DNA of 64,000 bases from Dactylonectria macrodidyma (GCA_020744425.1 JAGMUV010000022.1:248001-312000); one strand, 5' to 3'. Counted from the stretch's first letter, positions 11,590 to 22,575 are shown. Program-made: numbers and translations. The notes: a model not told the origin generated them from the sequence alone.

Positions 11590-14310
11590 ATGAGTTTGAA
11601 AATGCGGCTGTCGGATTTCCCAAATGAATTGGTACTCTCTATAGTGGAGCGCTTGGACTCAGAGAGAGACATAAGCTCCCTCAGCCGAGCAAACCGCTGC
11701 CTTTATCATCTCCTGGATAAATATCTTTATCATTATAATGCACAATGGGGCGGGAGCTCGGCAGTATTTTGGGCTGCAAAACACGGGCAGGAGACGACCG
11801 CTAGAAAGGCGTTGAGTTGGGGAGCTGATGTTCAAGCTTGGGCTGGAGGTGGGACACCACTCATGGTGGCGGCTAAGGAGGGACACGAGGATGTGGTCAA
11901 GCTGCTGCTTGCTATCGAAGGTGTCGATGTGGACCTGAAGGATGACTATGGTGTGACGCCGCTATCGTTGGCCGCTGAGTACGGGCACGAGGCCGTTGTT
12001 AAACTACTGCTTAACACCGGCAAGGCTGACCCGGACTCGAAGAATCCCATCTATGGTCAGACGCCGCTATGGTATGCTGCCGCGAACGGGCATGAGGCCG
12101 TTGTTAAGCTGCTTCTTGCTATTGAAAGTGTCGATGTGGACCCGAAGGATGAGTATGGCGTGACGCCGCTATCGTTTGCCGCTGCAAATGGGCACGAGGC
12201 TGTTATCAAGCTGCTACTTGACACTGGCAAGGCCGACCCGGACGCCAAGGATGGAGACGGACGGACACCGCTGTGGTGGGCGGCAGCGAAGGGGAGCGAG
12301 GCGGTCGTCAAGCTGCTGCTCGATGTCGAAGGTGTCGATGTGGACTCGACGGATAACCGTGGTCAGACGCCGCTATCGTGGGCCGCCGCGAACGGGCGCG
12401 AGGCCATTGTCAAGCTGCTGCTTGACACTGGCAAGGCTGACCCAGACACTAAGGATGGAGACGGACGGACACCGCTATCGCGTGCCGCCGCGAACGGGCA
12501 CGAGGCCGTTGTCAAGCTACTGCTTGCTATCGAAGGTGTCGATGTGGACCCGAAGGATAACTGTGGTGTAACGCCGCTATGGTGGGCTGCTATGAACGGG
12601 CACGAGGTCTTTGTCAAGCTGCTGCTCGACACTGGCAAAGTCGACCCGGATGCCAAGCACGGAGATGGATGGACGCCGCTGTTCGCAGCGGCAGAGAAGG
12701 GGAGCGAGGCGGTCGTCAAGCTGCTCCTCGACACCGGCAAGGTCGACCCAGATGCCAAGAACAATAACAGACGGACGCCGCTGTCCATAGCAGCAGAGAA
12801 AGGGAGCGAGGCGGTCGTCAAGCTGTTACTCGATATTCAAGATGTCGATGTAGACTCGACAGATAACCATGGTCAGACGCCGCTATGGTGGGCCGCCGCG
12901 AACGGGCATGAGGCCGTTATCAAGCTGCTGCTTGCTATTGAAGGTGTCGATGTGGACCCGAAGGATGGCTATGGTCGGACGCCGCTATCATTTGCCGCCG
13001 CGAACGGGCGTAAGGTCGTTGTTAAGCTGCTGCTTGACATCGGCAAGGCTGACCCGGATGTCAAGGATGGAGACGGACGGACACCGCTGTGGTGGGCAGC
13101 AGAGAAGGGGAGCGAGGCAGTAGTTAAGCTGCTCCTCGATACTGACAAGGTCGACCCGGACGCCAAGGACAAGGAGGGACGGACGCCGCTATCGTGTGCC
13201 GCCGCGAACGGGCACGAGGCCGTTGTCAAGCTACTGCTTAGCACCGGCAAGGCCAACCCGGGCTTGAAAGATCCCATCTATGGTTGGACGCCGCTATCGT
13301 GTGCCGCCGCGAGCGGGCACGAGGTCATTGTCAAGCTGCTGCTTGACACCGGCAAGGTCAACCCGGACGCCAAGCACGTAGACGGATGGACGCCGCTATT
13401 CGTAGCGGCACAGAAGGGGAGCGAGGCGGTCGTCAAGCTGTTACTCGATATCCAAGATGTCGATGTAGACTCGACAGATAACCGTGGTCAGACGCCGCTA
13501 TCGTTGGCCGCTGGGTTCGGGCATGAGGCCATTGTCAAGCTGCTGCTGTCCATTGAAGGCGTGGGTGTGCACTTAAAGGATAACTATGGTCGGACGCCGC
13601 TATCGTGGGCCGCCAAGTATGGGCGCGAGGCCGTTGTCAAGCTGCTGCTTGCTATCGAAGGCGTGGATGTGGACTCAAAGGATAACGATGGTCATACACC
13701 GCTATCGTTGGCCGCTGAGTACGGATACGCGGCCGTTGTCAAGCTGCTGCTGGCTATCGAAGGCGTGAATGTGAACCCGAAGGATGACTATGGTCGGACG
13801 CCGCTATCGTGGGCTGCCATGAACGGACATGAAACTGTCGTAATGACATTACTTGGCCATGACTCCGTTGATCCTGACCAGGAAGATCATTACGGTTCAA
13901 CACCGCTATCAATAGCTGCACGACATTATCGCACAGAGATAGTTAAAGTGCTGCTGGCTACTGGGCAAGTCACCTTCGACTCTCGGGATTGTTTTGGACG
14001 CACTTCGTTGTGGTGGGCTAGAAGACGTGGGAATACTGACACTGAGGAAGTGCTACTTGACTATGCAGAGAAGAGAGGCATGCCAGTATGCGATAATGAC
14101 GAATTTATTGAGGTAAGCCTGATATCTAATAACAGGACATCCAGATGGTGCGATATTTGCACATTAGGCATTCCGGAAGATGAGGTCTTCTATGAATGCG
14201 GGGTTTGCAACAGTGGGAATTTTCATATATGTTCAGAGTGCTATAAGATTGGAGGGCGCTGTTTGAAAGACGATCATGAGTTGACTCAGAGGAAAGACAA
14301 AGAGGAATGA
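11590..14310 (+). CDS. F-box / ankyrin-repeat protein with C-terminal ZZ-type zinc finger
   Basis: 906-residue single-exon protein. The ATG at 11590 is the first in frame; the ATG at 11602 (MRLSDFPNELVL) aligns with the start of the paralogue at 27698 and may be the real start. Residues about 5-50 are an F-box (FPNELVLSIVERLDSERD), which would bind Skp1 in an SCF ubiquitin ligase. Then come about 22 ankyrin repeats of 34-35 residues (TPLSFAAANGHEAVVKLLL type). The first 19 are highly similar and switch between two spacer types, DTGKADPDAKDGDGR and AIEGVDVDPKD. The last three are diverged. The C-terminus carries a ZZ-like finger: CDIC, CGVC, CSEC and a closing His. It probably recruits targets through the repeats; the targets are unknown. 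Confidence 0.88.
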   Translation: MSLKMRLSDFPNELVLSIVERLDSERDISSLSRANRCLYHLLDKYLYHYNAQWGGSSAVFWAAKHGQETTARKALSWGADVQAWAGGGTPLMVAAKEGHEDVVKLLLAIEGVDVDLKDDYGVTPLSLAAEYGHEAVVKLLLNTGKADPDSKNPIYGQTPLWYAAANGHEAVVKLLLAIESVDVDPKDEYGVTPLSFAAANGHEAVIKLLLDTGKADPDAKDGDGRTPLWWAAAKGSEAVVKLLLDVEGVDVDSTDNRGQTPLSWAAANGREAIVKLLLDTGKADPDTKDGDGRTPLSRAAANGHEAVVKLLLAIEGVDVDPKDNCGVTPLWWAAMNGHEVFVKLLLDTGKVDPDAKHGDGWTPLFAAAEKGSEAVVKLLLDTGKVDPDAKNNNRRTPLSIAAEKGSEAVVKLLLDIQDVDVDSTDNHGQTPLWWAAANGHEAVIKLLLAIEGVDVDPKDGYGRTPLSFAAANGRKVVVKLLLDIGKADPDVKDGDGRTPLWWAAEKGSEAVVKLLLDTDKVDPDAKDKEGRTPLSCAAANGHEAVVKLLLSTGKANPGLKDPIYGWTPLSCAAASGHEVIVKLLLDTGKVNPDAKHVDGWTPLFVAAQKGSEAVVKLLLDIQDVDVDSTDNRGQTPLSLAAGFGHEAIVKLLLSIEGVGVHLKDNYGRTPLSWAAKYGREAVVKLLLAIEGVDVDSKDNDGHTPLSLAAEYGYAAVVKLLLAIEGVNVNPKDDYGRTPLSWAAMNGHETVVMTLLGHDSVDPDQEDHYGSTPLSIAARHYRTEIVKVLLATGQVTFDSRDCFGRTSLWWARRRGNTDTEEVLLDYAEKRGMPVCDNDEFIEVSLISNNRTSRWCDICTLGIPEDEVFYECGVCNSGNFHICSECYKIGGRCLKDDHELTQRKDKEE

Positions 14311-14454
14311 GGTTAGCCTGACTTCCGTCATTGACCGCAAGGATAACCGAACAAACTCCAATTTTGTTTACTTTTCTTAGGACGAGTCGTCCATGATTAA
14401 AGCCCGTGTGGGTAATTCGATAGCTCACCTTTCGTTTAATCTAATGACTAACTC

Positions 14455-14791
14455 TCGTCTCTCTACCGTTGGTGAAGGTGTCGGTGATGGCGGGGATGAG
14501 GCCGTTAGGATTGATCTCGAGGACCCAGGACTCCTTCTGCTCGTTATCTATCATCTTGGTGGGGTGCACCTGTTTGAGGGTTCTAAGGTTATAGTTTTAG
14601 TTTCCCTCAAACATTCATAGTCCCTCTATCAACTTATCGTGGACAACTTCACTAGGCTGGGGCTTGGGTATCAAGAGGAGGACCCAACCCCTTGTACTCA
14701 AGGCCGAGCTCCTCGAGCAGGATGGACACCTTGATACCACTGGGGTGCCCGCGGTGTAGAGGGTGATGTCAGTCTTGGTCTTGACAGCCAT
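14455..14791 (-). pseudogene. Ure2-like glutathione S-transferase N-terminal remnant
   Basis: From the ATG at 14791 the minus strand reads MAVKTKTDITLYTAGTP. A one-base loss follows, after which another frame continues KVSILLEELGLEYK. Further on is KESWVLEINPNGLIPAITDT (about 14470-14540). These are thioredoxin-fold motifs of fungal Ure2-like GSTs, including the glutathione-binding NPNG-x-IPA element. The C-terminal helical domain is absent. Frameshift plus truncation make it a dead remnant. It lies just beyond the F-box/ankyrin gene. Confidence 0.75.
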
Positions 14792-15932
14792 GGTGGAGAA
14801 GGGTTTGCGGTTGCGTGGAGTGACATGTTATGCGGAGAGGCTATCGAGTTAATAGATGAATGGGGGCGTCTTTTAGTATGAGGGGAGTTCCAGTAGATAA
14901 CTCCTGCGCCGTAAGGATATGGTAACGAACTGAGTTAGGGATTGGTAATAGGTCAGGTGTCTCCATCTGGCTTAGAAATCCGATTAACCCACATAGCGGC
15001 TATGCTAGCCTTGCTAGGACATTTCCCCTGATTTTTTTCTCAAAGTTTGGCTACTAGGGGGGTCTCGTCATTTCACTTCAGCTCAACCCCCCGTTCGGGA
15101 CGAACGGGGGGTTGAGCTGAAGTGTAATAACGAGACCCCCCTAGTAGTTAACTGAGATAGCCATCTTTGACTGGTGTGGGCTGAGCTGCAGTTTTGTCGG
15201 TCCGACTTGTAAACAACTAGCACAAGCCTCAAACTTTAATCAAAGGCTATCATGAGAACATATCACATCAGACAATCTGCTCGCTTAGCTGGATGGTGGT
15301 TCCTTTAGCTTGATGCCAAGGGGGCAGCGAGCAAGTGCAACTCTCAAACTGCATTACACAGTAGCTTAATGGATTCATAATAGACAATTGGCTCCACAGG
15401 GATCAGAGATGGCATCAGTAAATTGATGAGAGTTATCCAAAGACCAAAAACTCAGTAGCAAGATGCACTGACTCCTGAGTGGTACAGCTCTTATACACAA
15501 ATAAAAGCATTGCCTGTTAAGGCAGTAGCAGCTGCCTGCAAGGCAGCTACTCTAGTGGGGCCACGGCTTGATATACGATAATTTAACTAATCCTCTCTCG
15601 CTTGTTAATAGTGCTATGTAACGCACCGCAAGCGCATTTGTAAGCTGTTAATTGAAGGGCGCGACGATTTTAATCAAGTAAGTCGGGGAGATTAATGGCC
15701 CGTCTTTATTATAAGTAGATTAGGTTGTCTCCGCTTTGAGGCTTGTAAATATGTTAGTAGTCATTCTATCCCCTGGACATATATATATTTAAGAGATTCG
15801 CCTCGTTGGCAACTCATTTCACTCTGCACTTATAGCACAATTCAGTAAACTCAATTCATAATCGTTAACAATATCTCTCTCCCACTCAGCTACCCCTAAA
15901 TCCACAATCACACCCATTCTAGCACCGCAACT
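14792..15932. other. Intergenic region upstream of the DUF1993 gene
   Basis: Apart from the 97-bp palindrome it holds no recognisable gene. A TATATATTTAA box at about 15782-15792, roughly 140 bases before the DUF1993 start, is a likely core promoter. Confidence 0.45.
15051..15147. repeat. 97-bp near-perfect palindrome (long hairpin)
   Basis: The arms are 47 bases with a 3-nt centre at 15098-15100. Each arm begins CTACTAGGGGGGTCTCGT, with two mismatches per arm pair in the middle and then about 24 perfectly paired bases up to the centre. It lies in an intergenic region. It could be a foldback MITE or another structured element. No clear target-site duplication is visible. Confidence 0.9.
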
Positions 15933-16445
15933 ATGAGCTACACCTTCTACAACTCTTCCATCATCCTGGCCCGGGACGCCCTCAACTCCCTCACAGCCAT
16001 CCTAAAGAAGGCCGCCGAGCACCCCAACGCCGACCTCCTCACCTCCGCCCGCCTCTACGAGGACATGTTCCCCCTCAGCTTCCAGGTCTTCATGGTGACC
16101 GACATAGCCCAGAAGGTTGTCGCCCGCACCTCAGGCATGGAGCCTCTCTCTCAGGAACCTGACTTCGAGACCTTCGAGGCCATGCAGGCCCGCATTGAGC
16201 AGGCGCTCGAGATTATTAATAAGGCCGATAAGGAGCTTATCAATAAGCGTGTGGAAGAGATTGTGCAGGTGGGAATCGGAGGTGATAAGACGGCTGAAAT
16301 GCAGAGCTGCAGCTATGTTAATGGGTATGCGCTACCTGTTGCGTTCTTCCACCTTTCAATGGCATATGCTATTCTGCGAAAGGAGGGTGTGCCACTTGGT
16401 AAGACGGACTACCTTGAGAGCTTCTTAGGCCAGTACCTTTCTTAG
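15933..16445 (+). CDS. DUF1993 family protein
   Basis: 170-residue intronless protein, full length for the family. It shows the N-terminal helix of DUF1993 (FYNSSIILARDALNSLTAIL), then LTSARLYEDMFPLSFQVFMV, and late motifs VNGYALPVAFFHLSMAYAIL and GVPLGKTDYL. Members are four-helix-bundle, DinB-like, soluble proteins. A metal-dependent or small-molecule-related role is suspected from the fold, but no reaction is established. There is no signal peptide. Upstream is a TATA-like box and a pyrimidine-rich leader. Third positions are C-rich, as in an expressed gene. No disruption seen. Confidence 0.85.
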   Translation: MSYTFYNSSIILARDALNSLTAILKKAAEHPNADLLTSARLYEDMFPLSFQVFMVTDIAQKVVARTSGMEPLSQEPDFETFEAMQARIEQALEIINKADKELINKRVEEIVQVGIGGDKTAEMQSCSYVNGYALPVAFFHLSMAYAILRKEGVPLGKTDYLESFLGQYLS

Positions 16446-18001
16446 ATTATATTATAATATTGAGATCAAGGAGAGGGATGGCTGTGTGACGGTGGTAATA
16501 GAAGAAGATTTATTATTAAGAAAATGCATATAACTGGGATAGTGGAAATAACAACGCTATAAAGTCCCTAGGTTAATAGATTAAAAAAAAAAAAAGAGTT
16601 GAAGTCTAATGAGATTAGTATGTGCTGTGTGAAAGGGTTTTTGCTACGAGGTGCAGGTCGAGGCTGATGGTGATATGACTGAGCATAAAGACTCAGACAT
16701 TTTAAGAAAAAAAATAGAAAATAATAACAATAATAAACCGCAAGCAGTGACTCTCGTCGCATAAACAGCCTCAAGCTGCAACTACACAGCTAATTTAAGT
16801 GCAGTTAAAAAAAGGGGCTGTACCATTAGATAGCTTGACTGCAACGGCTGGACGGGGATCCCTTTGCAAGCCCGCTCTCACACTTCGTGGCGTCCTGGGA
16901 ATCGACGGAGAGTCGGGGCAGCTTCGGCCGGCACAACTGTTCACGGATGTGCTGGCGGCCATCCCCGCCAGGGAGGGGATGAAGGACCTGGCTGATCGGT
17001 TCGTCGGGGTTGCGTTATGATCATCCCGGTCGCCACAAATGCGGTCTCGGACTTCATCCATGAGGTTTCCAGCCAGCTCTTCCAAACCAAGCGAACACGG
17101 GCGGAAGTGATTGGTTCAAACACTTAGAGTGACGCACAGAAACGGCCGACCCATTGAGGGACCGCGGATTTTTTCCCGCCCGACTTGGGCTACTCGCTTA
17201 AATCTATCTAGCTTGGGACGTTAGATGCTGGTTGTTCACTAATAAAGAAATGTAGAAACTGGCATGAACGCCACTAAGAGTTCTTAAAAAGCTAATATAT
17301 TGACCCCATAGCGGAACGCCTTGCAGTTTGTTAAGAATTCTCCAGCTGAGATCTCAGCCACTGGTCATGGGACAGGCAGTGTCTATAGGGGCACTCGAAG
17401 AGGGGCATTCTGCCCGAGACTCACAGGGCTGACTTGTAGTCGCATTATTTTTATAACTCTTTTTAACTCACGCTCTTAGATTGCTCCGCTACTCCAGCCT
17501 CCAACTGCTAACCATGGCTCAAGCTACGACGACCCCTTGGAAAGCAGAGGTACTCTGACTCTAGATATAGACGATGCTGAGATGGTAGGCGATATTTTTT
17601 GGCCAAGATGTTTATAGATTTTATCCAACACAAGTCTAAAGATAATAATTAATACATGAAGCATAACTCTCCTCTATCAGAATGCTATTAGGCATGAATG
17701 CCTAAATCCGCCCCCGAACCACAGCTAAGACCTAGTCCACAGTTGATAGCCTTCACCTTTGATAGCCTTCACCTGCTGACTGAGGGAAGCTCAGTTGTCT
17801 TCGTCCTTAGATAGATAGTGTCCAGTATAGAAGATCATCTAAGGTGATCTGAAAATCCGGCCAGCCGCGGAGGAAATAGACGGAGTGGCTAGCTAGGTTC
17901 CGTAAGCCCAGTAATCCAACGGGGTTAACAAAGGACTTACCACATCGAGAATCCGGCCGACAGTGCCAGATCTCAGTGTTGTTTATCCCTAGCAGCAACC
18001 C
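16446..18001. other. Gene-poor region
   Basis: No gene can be supported. At about 17514 a 12-codon start (MAQATTTPWKAE) is followed by a GT donor but has no plausible second exon. It may be the 5' end of a lost gene. Confidence 0.35.
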
Positions 18002-18789
18002 TCAGAACCAGAGGTTTGATGATAACCCCGTAAATCCGAGAACGAAGAGGCTGGCAAGAACAGATGCCACCCAGGGCTCCAAGGTTGTGCATCCCTTGAG
18101 AGGCGAAGAAGCGGCAGACTGAGACTGGCCATCGGCGTCGTCGTCGCTGCTAGTCTCGCCGTCAAGATCTTCCCCGGGGGCCGCCCCCGTTGCCCCCGGC
18201 TTCATGCATTTGTCAAGGTAATCCCTATAGATCGGGTTGACAGACTGTGCCATAGGAAGTGGTGCTGCGCCCTCGGGCAGGTAGGCGGTAATGTAAATAT
18301 GTTCGTCTCCGTATGGGTCGGTGCTGGTTGTTGTTGTAATACTGGTTGGGGTGACTTGGTAGGCGGCCTCGGTGGGAATAAAGACCTCTGTTTGAGTTGT
18401 TATAGTGAACTATGTCGGGCATGAAGATGGAGCGGTAAAGAAAATCTCCTGCAGATATTCCGTGCTTGGAAGGCTCCAATCTCGGTAGTCGGGGCTTGAA
18501 GATCTGAGGTATTAATGTCACCCTCAGAGTAAAATATCTGGACGACCTCAACGTCATTGGAGCCTGCTGTCAACGTGGTTGTAAAGAGCGGTTTGCCAGT
18601 CAGATCCGCGCTAGGCCTTATGGTCCATGTCTTGGTCCGGGTGTCAGTGTTTGAATACTTATCCGAGATGGTTGTCATCGAGAGGGCGTAATCAGACGTG
18701 ACGGTCCATGTCGCGCAGGCGGATGTCGCCAGCAAAAGTTGGGCAAGGCATGCCCGAAGGGCCAATTGGCCGACGCGTTTCAAGGCCAT
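18002..18789 (-). pseudogene. Broken gene for a secreted or membrane-anchored Thr/Ser-rich protein
   Basis: The ATG at 18789 starts a signal-peptide-like segment (ALRACLAQLLLATSACA), then a beta-rich region ending near TTEIGAFQ (about 18470). The continuation is in another frame (EYLQEIFFTAPSSCPT, then FTITTQTEVFIPTEAAYQ). That frame contains a TAG, readable as an RIP-type CAG-to-TAG change, and runs to the stop at 18002. The C-terminus is hydrophobic (VASVLASLFVLGF), fitting a membrane or GPI anchor. One frameshift and one stop argue for a pseudogene, but an undetected intron around 18470 could explain part of it. Family not recognised. Confidence 0.5.
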
Positions 18790-19469
18790 CGTGGTAAGGA
18801 ACGAAGTGGGAATGAACTCTTGCTCCACAGAAAAGAAAGAGAAAAAAAGAACGAAATAGTGGCTTTTTGGGAGTTCAAACTTAACATCTATCTATAGAGG
18901 GACGGCGCACTCCTTAAATGTGTTGGACAGGCACGAAGGAGGCAAGGATGCCACACCAGTCAGCCATCGACTAAGAGCAGGGAATTCGTAGAAAACGACG
19001 CCATACCTGAATCAAAGTGCTTAGCGGCAGAGGCCCATCTCGAGTCGGGGTCGTTAGTCTGCGCCCGACCTTTAATGTCTATAGACAAACCCCCCCTCCT
19101 GCGCCCCTTCCAGCATTATCGAAAGACTCTTGAGTCTTGAAGGGCTTCCCCAATCGGCATGTTGCGCTCTGTAAGCAAGGCTCATTCTTGAGGGCGCCCG
19201 CCTCCGAAATCGCTCTATTGTAAGAACTTTCGGCAAGGTAATTTTAATGGTCCTCTTGGATCAGCTGGTAGGCGCCACGCGTCGCCGCCGTGAATCAGCG
19301 ACGGCTCAGTGGTGCCACGGATACCATAATCACTTCAGTGCCCGAGGCGGTGCTTGTATTATCATTCCCCACTATCTAGGCTAGAATTATCCTATCTAAG
19401 TTATACTTCTTTATGAGGTTTTATCATCAGTTAATAAAAACTCAGAGTATGATATGAATAGCTCTGGAA
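18790..19469. other. Intergenic, no gene seen
   Basis: 680 bases between the broken surface-protein gene and the 3' end of the glycosyltransferase. No domain-bearing ORF. Confidence 0.4.
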
Positions 19470-20990
19470 CTACGCTAAAACTGAACCCTTTCCATCCCTA
19501 AAAACCTCATCGTACCAATGTGACTCCGCTTCCACCGTTTCATTGTTAGATTTACAGATGGTATTAAAGTCTGTTGCCCGTAGTTCCCAGTCCTTGCTCT
19601 CCTTGTTCTTCCAGAATAGGAGCGACGCCCTCGGCTCGCCCTTGGAACTATACGGCCAGACCTGTAGACTGCCGTTGTTCGCGTCCAGTATTACGAGCGG
19701 AGCGGTCTCGTTCGGTTGGAGATGCGCTTCGAGAAGATCTCGTATGTACGGGAAGTACCATGTCTTGTCCCACCAGGTCGTCCGACGACTCTTAAGGCCA
19801 TCCCTCCACGCGTTGTGGTGTATTGCGACGGGGATCGAAGTTGTCCAAAAGTCGACGTATAAGGGCACATCGCCCCAGCTGCGGTCCTTGCCAGGTCCGT
19901 CAATCAGATTCGCGAGGGGGCCCTTCACTTCCCGGATGTCGCCAGGGACTCCTCGTATCCGTGGGGGCGAAACACCCAGTCGACTCGACTCCTTCTCTAC
20001 AGCCTGGGCGTCATCTAAAGGAACAAAGTATCCGCCTCGCTCAGAGTAACAAGTCGGGTAGAAGAGCTCTTGCATGTAGTCCAAGCCGACGTGGTACTCG
20101 AATTCGTCTCGCACCGATATCGCCGCCTCCTTGCCCGCGTTGTCCTCCGCAAAAACCTGTTCTCGCACTTGTCGGCGCCATACCTCCTGCTCGCCAAATA
20201 CTTCGGCGAAGATACCCTGATCACCGCCAAGTTCGCCGTTGCTCCCGATCTCCAGAAGATCTTGGTCCATTCTGTCCTTCACGCGCTGGAAGTATCTCCG
20301 CATGTCGCCCGCCGGTCCTATGAAGCTGCCGCTGTTGACAAACCGGGGCCGCATGTATTTCCATTTCGAGATCTTGCAGTCGGTGAAGAGGCCGAAAACA
20401 TTGGTTGGAAGAGTGCTTTCGGGCACGTCCTTGCAGTGAAGGTCCGAGATACTGTCGCGTGGTGCTACGCAGCCCTTTTGCGCCGAGACGATGATGGTCT
20501 GCTGCATCACGCCCTCGTCGAAAAAGCCATGTTCTTCGGCAAGCCGCTCGTTCGCCCGTTCATTGATCTTGAAGTATCGGCGTAGGAGGACGCTCGGGGG
20601 TAATTGTAGCCAAATATCATGGGCGTCGAGCATAAGCACCAGGTCATCCTCCCCTAACTTGTCATCTTCGGTCGCGTTATCACTGGTTACCCACTGTAGG
20701 TAATTCAGAGTGCCAGTAATCTTCCCCAATTGCGAGGGCCCAATTCCGTCTGCATCGGTATCAAAGTCCTTTTTCCAGTTAACAATGACGGGCGCTGGAT
20801 ATCCGAGCGCAACGGCGCTGCTGACGACTTTGCAGAGATCGGGGCTCGAATCGTCGACAGGGAGAATAATGACGAATTTTCGTTCTCCGGCAGAGACTTT
20901 CTCAGCGTTCAACGTAGGATCGGCTTGCACAGGCTTGTAGGTCGCCCAAACCCGGTTATTAAGCATCTGCGCGTGGTTAGCATTGGGCAT
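19470..20990 (-). CDS. PLOD-like glycosyltransferase domain protein
   Basis: 506-residue open frame. It resembles the fungal proteins that share the glycosyltransferase domain of procollagen lysyl hydroxylases. Supporting motifs are KFVIILPVDDSS near the N-terminus, YPAPVIVNWKKDFD, LGKITGTLNYLQWV, and the acidic metal/nucleotide-sugar site DLVLMLDAHDIWLQLP (about residues 116-131). Later come FVNSGSFIGPAGDMRRYF, GGDQGIFAEVFGEQEVW, and a C-terminal WWDKTWYFPYIRDLL. Fungal homologues usually have an N-terminal membrane anchor, which is missing here. Either a 5' exon was not recognised or the start is truncated. Likely Golgi or secretory-pathway sugar transfer; the acceptor is unknown. Confidence 0.72.
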   Translation of the reverse strand: MPNANHAQMLNNRVWATYKPVQADPTLNAEKVSAGERKFVIILPVDDSSPDLCKVVSSAVALGYPAPVIVNWKKDFDTDADGIGPSQLGKITGTLNYLQWVTSDNATEDDKLGEDDLVLMLDAHDIWLQLPPSVLLRRYFKINERANERLAEEHGFFDEGVMQQTIIVSAQKGCVAPRDSISDLHCKDVPESTLPTNVFGLFTDCKISKWKYMRPRFVNSGSFIGPAGDMRRYFQRVKDRMDQDLLEIGSNGELGGDQGIFAEVFGEQEVWRRQVREQVFAEDNAGKEAAISVRDEFEYHVGLDYMQELFYPTCYSERGGYFVPLDDAQAVEKESSRLGVSPPRIRGVPGDIREVKGPLANLIDGPGKDRSWGDVPLYVDFWTTSIPVAIHHNAWRDGLKSRRTTWWDKTWYFPYIRDLLEAHLQPNETAPLVILDANNGSLQVWPYSSKGEPRASLLFWKNKESKDWELRATDFNTICKSNNETVEAESHWYDEVFRDGKGSVLA

Positions 20991-22304
20991 CCATTAGTGA
21001 AGTTTGGAGAAGGGGGCTATACGAAGTACGAAATCATTAACGTTAGACTGAAACAAGCGGATAGTAGTAAAAATACTCTTTTTGCGAACTGAAATTTGGA
21101 AAAGCTGCACCCATATCTCCGACGTGGCCGCAGTGAGCAGGGCAGGGCGATCATTGAAGAAATGTGTTTATGGGGTATGAGTAAAAGTTGTTATATCGTT
21201 AAAAGAGCAAAGCGGAAAAACAGGATGAGAGGACGAAACGAACAAAGGTGGCGCCTATTATGGACATACACTCTGTACTGACGAGCCCGATGATGATAAT
21301 TTGACAATGCCAAATGAAGGCCGGCCAAAATCCGGTTTCTGATGTTTCTGCCAGCGTTGATCGCTCTTGCGCCGCGATTCTTACAACAGGGGAGCGCGGG
21401 ATAGCTCCAGGTTAGGTACTCAAGCTCGACGAGTCAGGCTGACCATGATTGGGCATATCCCGCTGAGGGTTGTGACGTGGAATATCGACAAGGCTGGCCC
21501 TTGTTCGACGAAGGACGCCCCCCCATGCCAAGGCCGGCCGATTAGTTGGGTAGTCGGCTTATTCAAGATACAGATATCATCACTCGTCCTTGTTATTACC
21601 AAGGCGCACAGCGTAAGGGCGTAAGGCTTACACGGACGACTTTGAGCACGGTCACTTCTTGATTGACAACGCCTAGTGAGTTTTTGAGGGCTTGGGGGTG
21701 CAAAAAGTGATCTATTGTGGAACCTTCATTGGCTCAATCCATCTGCCGATACCAGAACGCACTCAAGTCTAAAGCCACAACTGGTTCAGCCAATTGGGGA
21801 TAGGAGAGAGTTCAGAAACCGGCGACTTCCAAATTTGCACACGCAATACCGAATTCAGCCTGGTTCAATGGGTTCATCAGGGACCCACTCCGATTACGTT
21901 GTCTTACCGCCGTCTTTATACGAAGTTTACAGGTTCGGGGGAGCCAAGTGGGTAGGCGAGGGCTGCAGCCACATCTGGCTCCAAGGAAGCCGAAAACGAC
22001 GACGACTCGTGTGCTGTCGGGTCATCTCGCAACCTTGACTCCCAATTTATCTACCGAGCTCCAAAACTTCATTTGCTCAGTTCGGTCTCCCAATACGAGT
22101 ACCCACTCATGACAAAGCCACAACTTGTTCAGCCAGGTTGATGGCTGGGTTGACTCTCCCTCACCCCCCTCCAACACTTGCAGAACCTTTTGTCAGGTGC
22201 CCACCCACGTCATTTCCACATGTCAAGGCATGTTCCGTAGGGTCGCATGGGCAACCATGTTGACCATTGCTTGTAAATTCTGCGATTGGCTTAGTAGTGA
22301 TCCT

Positions 22305-22481
22305 ATCTCTTTGAGTGCGTAAATGCTTGTGGGGCTGCCTGGGACAGATCGGATTCGAGCCGGTACACAATCCAGTTAACAGATACCTCAACTGACGCTG
22401 AGCTCTTGCAGAACGTTTAGTATTTATCAAACCTGGGGAAGTCCCAAGCCGCCCCACAAGCATTTACCCACTCAAAGAGAT
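22305..22481. mobile_element. Small TIR element (MITE-like), 177 bp
   Basis: Terminal inverted repeats of about 40 bp: the left end reads ATCTCTTTGAGTGCGTAAAT and the right end, on the other strand, ATCTCTTTGAGTGGGTAAAT. Matching continues through GCTTGTGGGGC. The interior has no coding capacity. The target-site duplication is unclear. On the right side it abuts a block (22490-22575) that is also present inverted near 2.24-2.32 kb. Confidence 0.65.
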
Positions 22482-22489
22482 GGGGTAAC

Positions 22490-22575
22490 AAGGGCCGCAC
22501 TGATCATTCAGTATGTGGGGTCGTCGGTCCGACAAGCTGAGATTCTGGACCAAGCGACGCCCAGTTGCAGCCTGA
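22490..22575. repeat. Dispersed repeat block, inverted relative to about 2236-2320
   Basis: The minus strand here shares GCTTGGTCC, CTCAGCTTGTCGG and ACTGAATGATCAGTGC with the plus strand at about 2236-2320, interrupted by small differences. Confidence 0.55.

Noticed and set aside
12057..13277. Long antisense ORFs in the ankyrin array
   Set aside because: The repeated 102-bp unit lacks stops in other frames, so mirrored ORFs are expected. Their sequence is a repeat by-product.
16795..17085. 96-codon minus-strand ORF with a proline/serine-rich sequence
   Set aside because: No domain, an overlapping plus-strand ORF of equal quality, and no promoter or intron signals.
19543..20703. Opposite-strand ORFs up to 171 codons over the glycosyltransferase gene
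   Set aside because: Explained by GC-rich third positions of the real gene; no motifs.
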